NCBI RefSeq assembly: GCF_004217285.1
Contig: NZ_SHKS01000001.1
Location: forward strand, 751,195 to 815,194
Direction of reading: 5' to 3'
Source of the DNA: Streptomyces sp. BK239
GTDB taxonomy: Bacteria; Actinomycetota; Actinomycetes; Streptomycetales; Streptomycetaceae
Length of the DNA: 64,000 nucleotides
Each line of letters opens with the position of its first letter. Position 1 is the stretch's first letter. The position numbers and the translations under genes were made by a program. The notes below the pieces were generated by a model. That model worked only from the letters and a program-made list of their open reading frames with translations. It had not been told where the DNA came from and did no database searches. This document shows, one piece after another, positions 25,731-34,600 of this stretch.

Positions 25731-25768
25731 GAGAGCCCTGCCGTCCAACAGGAAGCGGCAGGGCTCTC
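25731..25768. terminator. Bidirectional hairpin after the methylase gene
   Basis: GAGAGCCCTGCCG (25731-25743) and CGGCAGGGCTCTC (25756-25768) form a perfect 13-base stem with a 12-base loop, between the convergent methylase and DUF397 genes. It should end the kinase-SNF2-methylase transcript. Confidence 0.8.
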
Positions 25769-25783
25769 GCGACCGTACGAACG

Positions 25784-25981
25784 TCAGACCAGCCCGACGA
25801 ACCCCGCCCACGCCTCACGCGACACCGTCAGCATGGGCCCGGCCTCGGCCTTGGAGTCCCGGACGTGCACAACTGCCGTACCGGCCGCGACCTCTACACA
25901 CTGGCCGCCCTCGGTTCCGCTGTAGCTGCTCTTGAACCAGGCGAGGCCGGATACGACGGTCGAGGATTCAGCGTTGTTCAT
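25784..25981 (-). CDS. DUF397 small protein (WhiJ-associated)
   Basis: Protein of 65 residues with the DUF397 pattern: WFKSSYSGTEGGQCVEVA, then VHVRDSK and a hydrophobic C-terminal WAGFVGLV. In Streptomyces, DUF397 proteins are encoded beside WhiJ-like XRE regulators and are thought to interact with them, forming small regulatory modules related to the whiJ and abaA loci. Its ATG overlaps the stop of the XRE gene by 4 bases, so the two are coupled. It is about 70 bases after the convergent methylase gene. Confidence 0.92.
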   Translation of the reverse strand: MNNAESSTVVSGLAWFKSSYSGTEGGQCVEVAAGTAVVHVRDSKAEAGPMLTVSREAWAGFVGLV

Positions 25982-26910
25982 AGCGATCCCAGCAATCCTT
26001 CGATGAACCTCATTGACTCTCGCGGAGTGAGAGCCTGTGATCGGATGATCCCATAACGGGCAGCGGCGAGAACCGCCTGTTCCGGGTCAGTCTCAAGAGC
26101 ACTGGTGGCATGCGTCTCGGCGTACACGAACTTCTTGCCGTCCTTGCGCGTGACGACCGTGAACGGCCCGTTCACGCCCGCGTTGTCTTCACAGTCGATC
26201 GGCATGACCTGAATCTCGACGTTCCGCTTCTCGCCGATCAGAAGCAGATGCTCCAGTTGCCCCCGCAGCACATCCTCGCCGCCGTACCGATGCCGCAACA
26301 CCGCCTCATCCATCACGAAGCTCAACAGCGGCGCCGGTCGCCGGTCGAAGATGTCGTGTCGGGCCAGCCGTGCGGCTACCCGCTGCTCGATGGTCTCCTG
26401 GTCCAGGGGCGGACGGCGCATGGCGAGCAGGGCCCTCATGTACTCCTCGCTCTGGAGGAGGCCGTTGACGACATGCGCGTCGTACATGAGCAGCTCAAGG
26501 CACTCCTTCTCCAACGCCGCCATCCCCTGAAAGAACACCGGATACTGAGCCTTCTCCACCTCCTCCTTCCACACGCGCAACATCCCCTCCGCCCCGAGCA
26601 CTTCATCGGCCGTGTCGATCGTCCTCGGCGACGGAATCCTCCGCCCCTGCTCGAACGATGCGACCGTCGACGCCGAGTACCCGATCCGCCGCCCGAACTC
26701 CTCCCTGTCCATTCCCGCCCGCACCCGCAGCGTCTTCATGGTCAGCCCGAACGCGACGACGAGCCCCTTCCCGGCCCCCTCCTCCGGTCGCCGCCCGCCA
26801 CCGTCGTCGTTCTCCCACCCGTCCCCGAGGCTCACGACCCCGCCCGCCTCACCCCCGGCGTCCGGAACGACCCCGTTCCCAGCCGTCGTACCCGCCGTAC
26901 GCTCAGTCAT
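25978..26910 (-). CDS. XRE-family regulator with DUF5753 (WhiJ-like)
   Basis: Helix-turn-helix protein of 310 residues. An N-terminal low-complexity stretch of about 45 residues precedes the XRE domain (about 52-110; GMDREEFGRRIGYSASTVASFEQG). The remainder is DUF5753, with LLQSEEYMRALL, QRVAARLARHDIF and the FTVVTRKDGKKFVYAETHA segment. The ATG at 26910 is chosen for GGAGG 8 bases upstream. The family controls development or secondary metabolism in several cases, together with DUF397 and an ATPase partner. Here the module lies inside a defence island and could control the flanking genes. Confidence 0.92.
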   Translation of the reverse strand: MTERTAGTTAGNGVVPDAGGEAGGVVSLGDGWENDDGGGRRPEEGAGKGLVVAFGLTMKTLRVRAGMDREEFGRRIGYSASTVASFEQGRRIPSPRTIDTADEVLGAEGMLRVWKEEVEKAQYPVFFQGMAALEKECLELLMYDAHVVNGLLQSEEYMRALLAMRRPPLDQETIEQRVAARLARHDIFDRRPAPLLSFVMDEAVLRHRYGGEDVLRGQLEHLLLIGEKRNVEIQVMPIDCEDNAGVNGPFTVVTRKDGKKFVYAETHATSALETDPEQAVLAAARYGIIRSQALTPRESMRFIEGLLGSL

Positions 26911-27057
26911 CGACCACCGCCTCCCTGGCCCAACGCCCGCACACCTGCCGCCGTGACGCCGCGCGCCTCGTACTCGTGGAGACACCGCACGTACAGCCGG
27001 TCCGCGTCGGTGCGTCACCGCTGGTCACGCTACGCGACCGGCGACACCGTTGTCGGC

Positions 27058-27558
27058 ATGACGACCAAACCCGCGGGCTCCACCCGCACCACCCAACCCA
27101 CCGCTCCGGCACGCACCTTCGAGATGCGCTTCACCTCCACACCGCGAGGAGCCCGCCTCGCCCGCCGCCTCACAGCTCTCCGCTTGGACGCATGGGGCAT
27201 CCCGTACGGCACCGGCTCGCACGACACCCTCGTGCTGATCGCCGCCGAGCTCACCGCGAACGCCGTACGGCACGGCCACGTCCCCGGCCGGGACTTCCAC
27301 CTCCGCGTGCACATCCCGGCCGACGGCCGTACCGTCCACATCGAAGTCACCGACACCCGCGCCGAACACCTGCCCCGCCGCCCCGCCACCGCCCCGGAAA
27401 CCGGCGGCACGAAAGAGACCGGTCGCGGGCTGCTCCTCGTATCACGTCTGGCCACCCGCTGGGACTGGCACCCGCGCCCGGACGGGCCCGGCAAGACGGT
27501 CTGGGCGGAGTACGAGCTTCCGAGCCCGTCGGCCCTTGTCAGCTCGGCTCGTGACTGA
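27058..27558 (+). CDS. Anti-sigma-factor-like ATP-binding protein (HATPase_c)
   Basis: Protein of 166 residues of the RsbW/SpoIIAB-like GHKL kinase group common beside WhiJ-type regulators. The N box is AAELTANAVRHGHV and the G2-like box KETGRGLLLVSRLATRWDW. No sigma factor or anti-anti-sigma gene is adjacent, so the partner is unknown. It is divergent from the XRE gene with a 147-base shared promoter region and overlaps the converging Fic gene by 20 bases at the 3' end. The ATG at 27058 lacks a clear Shine-Dalgarno. Confidence 0.88.
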   Translation: MTTKPAGSTRTTQPTAPARTFEMRFTSTPRGARLARRLTALRLDAWGIPYGTGSHDTLVLIAAELTANAVRHGHVPGRDFHLRVHIPADGRTVHIEVTDTRAEHLPRRPATAPETGGTKETGRGLLLVSRLATRWDWHPRPDGPGKTVWAEYELPSPSALVSSARD

Positions 27559-28114
27559 CCAGCCGTTCCAGCATTCGCTCCAGCGGCTGGTTGTCGCCCC
27601 GGAAGCTCTTGATCGATGCTTCCCGGTTCTCTTCGGCGCCCAGCGCGGCCCAGTTGATCAACCAGCCCGCCTGTCTGCTCAGTTCGGCCAGGAAGGCACG
27701 CTGGGTGCGGCCGTTGCCCTCGCGGAAGGGGTGCAACGCGTTGACGTCGCCGTAGAGTTCGACGACCGCGCGGACGAAATCGCCGCGGGCCAGACCACGA
27801 AAGCGGTCGGCTGCGGCGAGTCGGCCGAAGACCTCCGCCGCGTAAGAGGTGAGGTTCTGGACCGGGCAGAACGGCGTGTCCTTCGAGATGTCCACCGTGC
27901 GCAGCTCGCCAGCCCAGTCGTACAGGTCGCCGAAGATCCTGGCGTGGAAGCGGCATAAGTGCGCCAGGTCGAACTCCCCGGGCGGGGCCTGTTCGCTGAC
28001 CTGGAGAAGCCGCGCGCGCGTGATGTCGGCCTCGGCGGCGGCGAGCGCTACGGCGTCGGTGATGTCGAGGCGGTTGCGCAGGACGCCGTTCGGCAGAACG
28101 TACGGGTCGGTCAT
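27539..28114 (-). CDS. Fic/DOC-family toxin
   Basis: Fic-domain protein of 191 residues that probably transfers AMP (or another phosphate-containing moiety) to a target protein, as VbhT-type Fic toxins do with gyrase and topoisomerase IV. The active-site motif HPFREGNGRTQR (about 127-138) is intact, with the catalytic His and anion-binding loop, and the flap region is present (about residues 80-100). No inhibitory helix is seen in the protein itself. The neighbouring antitoxin gene, overlapping by 4 bases (ATGA), carries the expected SxxxEG motif, making this a class I Fic toxin-antitoxin pair. It lies between the two helicase blocks of the defence island. Confidence 0.93.
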   Translation of the reverse strand: MTDPYVLPNGVLRNRLDITDAVALAAAEADITRARLLQVSEQAPPGEFDLAHLCRFHARIFGDLYDWAGELRTVDISKDTPFCPVQNLTSYAAEVFGRLAAADRFRGLARGDFVRAVVELYGDVNALHPFREGNGRTQRAFLAELSRQAGWLINWAALGAEENREASIKSFRGDNQPLERMLERLVSHEPS

Positions 28115-28461
28115 CCAGCTTCCCGGCGGGTCTTGGGATGGTGCCGGGCCAGGGCGCGGTCGACCATCTCCTCGGCAGACAAAGAGCCGCGTACGAAGGC
28201 TTCGGCGTCCTGATCGGACGCGGCTGTCGGCCGGAGGCCCTCGGCGGCCAGGGAACCCGTGGCGGATTCGACCGCCTCCCTGCGGGTGGCGCGGCCCGTC
28301 AGGCTCTCGTACGCCTCGATCGAGAGGAGGACGCCCTGCGCCTTGCGGTGGGCCCCGATCAGCACGGGTTCCGCCTCCGGGCCGGCCTCGGCCAGCTCGG
28401 CCAGTATCCGCGACAGGCCGCTGCGGGCGTCGCTCACGGTGACGATCTCAGGTACGCGCAT
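28111..28461 (-). CDS. Fused Phd/YefM-like and VbhA-like Fic antitoxin
   Basis: Protein of 116 residues. Residues 1-55 look like a Phd/YefM DNA-binding antitoxin domain (VSDARSGLSRILAEL, then GVLLSIEAYESL). Residues 62-106 match the VbhA antitoxin family: Ser70-x3-Glu74-Gly75 is the inhibitory motif that blocks the ATP site of Fic, followed by the family's VRGSLSAEEMVDRAL helix. So one chain appears to combine an autoregulating DNA-binding part and a Fic-inhibiting part. It overlaps the Fic gene start and is the first gene of the pair. An inverted repeat 31 bases upstream is the likely operator. Confidence 0.85.
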   Translation of the reverse strand: MRVPEIVTVSDARSGLSRILAELAEAGPEAEPVLIGAHRKAQGVLLSIEAYESLTGRATRREAVESATGSLAAEGLRPTAASDQDAEAFVRGSLSAEEMVDRALARHHPKTRREAG

Positions 28462-28491
28462 AACCTCACTCTACCGAGAACCGGGACAGAA

Positions 28492-28515
28492 TTCTGTACA
28501 GGATTCAGTACAGAA
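28492..28515. promoter_or_regulatory. Inverted repeat, probable antitoxin operator
   Basis: TTCTGTAC and GTACAGAA are perfect 8-base arms separated by 8 bases, in the 171-base divergent region between the Phd-VbhA antitoxin gene and the giant helicase gene. The position suits conditional autoregulation of the toxin-antitoxin pair and might also affect the helicase promoter. Confidence 0.55.
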
Positions 28516-28632
28516 AGAAGTGTGGTTCATAGCCGCATCTCCAGGCGCTCTGTCAGTCCCTCCTCGTAGAGTGGGACGTGATCAATTCTGATCAGCCGGG
28601 CGACATCGGTAGACAGGGGGCCGGGGCACGCC

Positions 28633-31600
28633 ATGCGACCCACACTCGCGGCGCAGACATTGCGCGATACGACGGTCGAATATCTGACCACGACCTTCGC
28701 GCTGGCCGAGCCCGACACCCAGGAGGCGCTGGAGGACTTCCTGACCGATCCGGCCGACGGGCTCTTCCGGGGGCCGTATCTGAGGATCCGGCGGCCCTTC
28801 CGGCCCGCCGCGGACGGGTGGCAGCGGCATCTGGACTGGTATCCGGCCGACTTCCCGCCGCCGTACGCCCATCAGGCGGAGGCGTTCGCCCGGCTCAGCA
28901 GCAAGGACGGGCACCGGCCTCAGCCGACGCTCGTGACCACCGGTACCGGGTCCGGCAAGACGGAGTCCTTCCTCATCCCCGTACTCGATCACTGCCGTCG
29001 GGAGAGGGAAGCCGGGAAGGCGGGCATCAAGGCAATCCTGCTGTATCCGATGAACGCGCTCGCCGGCGACCAGGCGGACCGTCTCGGCGACCAGTTGGAG
29101 GACGGCCGTCTGCGGGAGGTCACGGCCGGGCTGTACATCGGCGAGGCCTCGGCGCGGGGGAGTGCGCCGTACAAACGGGTGATGGTCGACCGGGCCGAGA
29201 TCCGCCGCAACCCGCCGGACGTCCTGATCACCAACTACAAGATGCTGGACCTGCTGCTCCAGCGGCAGCAGGACGCCCCCCTGTGGCGGGACGCGGACCT
29301 CGCGTATGTCGTGATCGACGAGTTCCACACCTATGACGGTGCGCAGGGCACGGACGTGGCGATGCTGCTGCGGCGGCTCGCGGCCGTCGTGGGTGCCGCC
29401 GAGGACGGGCGGCCGCTCGGGTCGATCTGTCCCGTGGCGACCTCCGCGACCCTCGGTTCCGGGACCGCGGCGGGTGGGCCTCGCGCCATGCTGAACGTGG
29501 CCTCCCAGGTGTTCGGGACGCGCTTCCCGGACGACGCGGTGGTGGGGGAGGACCGGCGGGACGTCGAGGAGTTCCTGTCCGGCGTCGATCACTCCCTGCC
29601 CCTGCCGTCTCCCGAGGAACTCGCCGCCCTGCCCGATCCCGCGAGGACACCGGACGGCCTGGACACCATCGCCCGCGCGACCGTCGGATGCGACACCGCC
29701 GATCCGCGTGAGCTGGGGCGACGGCTGCTGGCCCATCCCCTCACCCATGCGCTGCTGCGCTCGAAGGACGCGCCCCTGACGGCGGGCGCGGCGCTCCAGG
29801 CGTTCCCCGACGCCTCGGCCTGGCGCGCGGCGGCCGAGCAGGACCCGGAGACCGCCGCCACCGCCCTGGCCCGTTTCGTCGCGCTCATCTCGGTGGCCCG
29901 CGACCCCAAGGCGCCCGCCGACGCCGAGCGGCCACTGCTCCTCGTTGAGACGCACCTGTGGCTGCGGTCGCTCTCGCGCGTACTCCGGTTCGTCGCACCC
30001 CAGCCGGTGTTCTCCTGGTCCGACGCCGACCAGGCCGCCCTCAGCGAGACCGCTGGACCGGCTGCCGATGCCGACCGTGCGGACGCCGAACGACGGGCCC
30101 TGAGCGTGGCCGCCCAGGTCGAGCGACGGCGCCGGGTCCAGCGGTCCGGGCGACTGCCCGCCGCCTACTGCCGGCACTGCGGGCGCTCCGGCTGGTCGGC
30201 GATCTGCCCCGACCGCAATCCGCAGAACCTGGTGCACGCGCCGGACGAGATCTACCGTGCCAGCGTGGCCGGCGGGGCCGCCAAGGGCCGGGTCCGGGCG
30301 ATGATCGCCGCCACGCCGGCCGAGGCCGCCGAGCAGGCCCGTGCCATCCGGGCGCGCCGGGCGGCCCGTCGTGCCCGTCGGGGCGCCGCGCACGACGCGA
30401 CCCTGTTGGTCCTGGAGGACAACGGCAAGGCATTGCGCCGGCTCGACCCGGACGAGGTCCTGCTCGACGATGACCGGATCGCCCCGGCGCCCGAGAACGG
30501 CGTCTATGTGTGGACCTGGTTCGACAACCAGGAACAGAGTGACTACGCCAAGCAGGACCGCTGCCCGGCCTGCGGTCAGGCCCAGGGCATCCGCTTCCTC
30601 GGTGCCGGTGTCGCCCCGCTCGCCTCCGTCGTCGTCACCCAGCTGTTCACCGGTGGCGAGCTGCCGAGCGAGGACGAGCACAAGCGCGATCGGCGCAAGA
30701 CACTGATCTTCAATGACTCGGTGCAGGATGCCGCCCACCGTGCCGGCTTCGTCGCCAGCCGGTCCTGGAAGTTCTCCCTGCGTTCCCTCATCCATGAGCA
30801 ACTGACCGAACGCACCGGTGCCGAGACGCAGTTCGCGTTCGACGGCGTCCCGCTGAACGAACTGATCGCCTCCATGGTCGGCCGCGCCGCTGCCCCAGGG
30901 CAGCGACTGCTCGCCTCCGTCGTACCGCCCGACCTACACGATGTGGACCCGGTCAAGCGGCTGCTCGCGGGCAAGAAGCGCATCCCCGAGTCCACGTGGG
31001 AACTCGTCGGTGAGCGGCTCGCTTTCAACACCCTGCTGGAGTTCGGCCTCTACTCCCGCCTCGGCCGCACCCTGGAGCTCACCCGCACGGTCGCCGCCGA
31101 GGTCCACCTGCCCGACCCGGAGGCGGCGGCCAAGGCTGCGGAAGCCCTGTACCGAGTCCATCTGGAGAGGCAGCGGGCCAGGCAACTGCCGTTGGCCGCG
31201 GACCCGGAGGACGGCGAGAAGGAGCTCGTGCCGACCGAGGACGGTGCTGAGCGGCTGCGCTACTTCGAGGGGTACGTGCGCGGCCTCCTGGAACACATCC
31301 GCCAGATCGGCGGCATCAACCACAAGTGGCTGAAGGAGTTCATAGACGACGAAGGCCGCAACCGCCACTGGGTCTCCACGGGCCGTGCTCCCGGCATGCC
31401 CTCGTTCGGCCACCGCCGTGACTTCGAGGCCCCGGCATTCGTCCTCGTCGGCGCCGGTAGCGGGCGTACCGACTTCGAACGCGTGGACAGCAGGGACAGC
31501 TGGTACGCCGACTTCACCCGGCGGTGCCTCGGCCTGGACCGGGAGGCGGCAGGGGAGTACCTGGCCGAACTCTTCCAGGAACTCGCCCGCGACGACATCG

Positions 31601-34600
31601 GCGCCCTGGCTCGACGGCGGATCGACCAGGCGGACAGACAGCAGGGCCATGGCGTCTACGGGCTGACCCCGGGGCACATCAGGGTGCGGCCGCTCGATGA
31701 CGCACAGACCGCGCTCGCCGCGCTCACCTGCCCCGAGTGCGGTTGGACCCAGACCGTGCCGCCCGAGCGGGCATCTGTCTGGCAGGGCACGCACTGCCCG
31801 CTCAAGCGCTGCGAGGGGACCCTCGCCCGGCCCTCGGAGGAGGCGGGCGGTCGTGCGGCTCGTGACTACCGCTCCGACTACTACCGGCGGCTGTACCGGG
31901 AGGCCGAGCCGTACAGCGTCGTCGCGGCCGAGCACACCGGTGTCCTGGCACGCAAGGAACGCGAGGAGGTCGAGAAGGGCTTCCGGCTGGGGCTGCGGCA
32001 CACTGACCCCAACGTGCTGTCCTGCACTCCCACCCTCGAACTCGGCATCGACATCGGCCAGTTGGAAGCGGTCATCCTCGCCTCGCTGCCGCCGTCCACC
32101 GCGGGCTACGTGCAGCGGGTCGGCCGTGCGGGCCGCGCCACCGGCAACGCCTTCATGGTCACCCTGGCCGACACCAGCCCCCGGGCGCTGTACCACCTCG
32201 CCGAACCGCAGCACCTCATCGCCGGCCCCATCCTGCCCCCCGGCTGCTTCCTGTCCGCGGGGGAGCTGCTGTGCCGCCAGTACACCGCGTTCCTGATCGA
32301 CCGGGCGGCCCGGGGCGCTCTGCCGGGGGTCATCCCCCTGCCCGACCGGACCACCCAGCTGGTGGGCCGGGAAGGATGGTTGAAGACGTTCCGCGACGCC
32401 ACGAAGGGCCGCGTGGACCTCGCCGACGAGTTCCTGAGCCTGTTCCCCGAGATTGACGGGGTGCCCGGCTCCGGTGTTTCCCGAGACGCCCGCAAGACGT
32501 TGCGGCGCTACGCCGAGTACAAGCTGGCCGACGAACTGGACCGGGCCAGGGACGCCTGGGAGGAGGAGCGCGCCGAACTCGTCCGGCGCCGCGGCCTGAT
32601 CAATGACGCGGCCGATTCACTCCAGGAACACGTGGAGGACGAGGCCCGCGAGAAGCGCAACCTGAACCGCGAAGCGGCCGGCGTGTCCAAGATCCTTCAG
32701 AAGATGGCCCAGTCGGACGCTCAGGGGTTCCTCGTCGAGCACGGGCTGCTGCCCAACTACAGTCTCGTCGAGGACGGCGTACGGCTGGAGGCTCAGCTCA
32801 GCTACAAGCAGCCCGCGCGGAAGGCACGTCCGGCCGGTGAGGCGGGTGCGGGTGAAGCACCCAAGGCCCGTTGGAGCAACGACCCGCGCACGTACGACCG
32901 CCCTGCCGAAGCCGCCCTCACCGAACTCGCCCCGGGCAACGCCTACTACGTCCGCGGCTACCGGCACGTCGTCGACGGCTTCGAACTCGGCCCCGTCCCC
33001 CAGGACTCGCCGGACGGCATGCCCGTCGGGCTCCGGACCTGGCGGGTTTGCAAGGAGTGCGGTCACGTCCGCACCGGCGACCGAGCCGAGGAGGACACCT
33101 CACCCTGTCCCCGCTGCGGCGGACCCGGGATCGGCGGGCGTACGGCCCTGTTCCGGGTGGTGGTCCCGCGCAAGGTCACCGCCCACGACAAACGGGACGA
33201 CGCACGCATCGTCGACGACCATGAAAGCCGCACACGGACCCAATACACGACCGTCACCGCCGTCGACATCGACCCGGCCGACATCAAGCAGACCTGGCGG
33301 CATCAGAAGACCACCTTCGGTGTGGACCATGTGCGTGAGGCGGTCATCCGCCGCTTCAACCTCGGCAAGAGCCGCCACGGCAGGCGCAACGACACCTATT
33401 TCGCCGGCACCGAGGTGGCCATCACAGGGTTCACCGTGTGCCCGCGCTGCGGCGGCGCCACCGATCGTGAGGCCGGCCAAGGGCCCGCCCAGGACACGCT
33501 CAGCCAGTCCCTGCTCGGCCGGGCCGAACTCGCGCACCACCGGCCGTGGTGCGTCACCCGGCGCCGCGACAAGCAGGCCAGGCCGGAGGACGTCCCGGTC
33601 ATCACCGCCACCGAGCACAGAACGGAAGCCCTGCGCATCCTGCTGCCGGCCGCCACGCTGAACGTCCCGGAACGCCTTGCCTCCTTCTCCGCCGCGCTCC
33701 ACCTGGGCCTAGCGCTGCGCTATGGCGGCGACCCCGCCCATATCCGCTCCGCCCCCGCCACCGAGCCCGACCGCGAGAGCGACCTCACCCGCAACTACCT
33801 CGTCCTGTACGACGCCCTGCCCGGGGGCACCGGCTACCTACAGCGCCTCGTCGACCGCGACGGGGAAGAGTTCCGGGCCGTATTGGCGGCCGCCCAGCAG
33901 GAGTTGCGGGCCTGCCCCTGCAAGGACACCCCGAGCCGCCCCGCCTGCCACCGCTGTCTGCTGGGCTATGGCCCCGAGCGGGAGTACAAGGACCTCAACC
34001 GGCAAGAAGCCCTGTGGATGCTGGACAGTCTGCTGGGCGCCGACGGCAGCAGCGGATGGGATGTCCGCAAGGACGCTGTCGACGCCGAACTCCGCTTCGC
34101 CGACCAGGCCGAAAGTGACCTGGAGCGGAGGTTCATCGAATGCCTCGACCGCTGGCTCGCGATCCCCGGCAACGCGGCCGACGCGGGCCACGCCTCGACA
34201 CCCACCGGACGGGACGGCAAGCAGTTCACCCTCACCCGACCCGACGGCAGCCCCGTCCACTGGGAGGTCGTCGCCCAGAAGGACCTGCACGGCTACCGCA
34301 CCCGCCCGGACCTGCTGTTCCGGCCCGTCGCCGGGGACACCACCACTGATGGAGCCCCGCCCCTGCCCATCGCCGTCTATCTGGACGGATACCGCTGGCA
34401 CGCCTCGTCCCGCACCAACCGGATAGCCTCCGATGCGGCCAAGCGGGCCCGGCTGCGCGCCGACGGGATACTCGTCTGGCAGATCACCTGGGACGACGTG
34501 GCGACCTGGGACCGTACCTTGAAGGGCGAGGCGGCACGTGACCCGGACGCCTCGGCCGATCCCCTCGACGCCGTCATCGCGGGCCGTGCCGCCGACGCAG

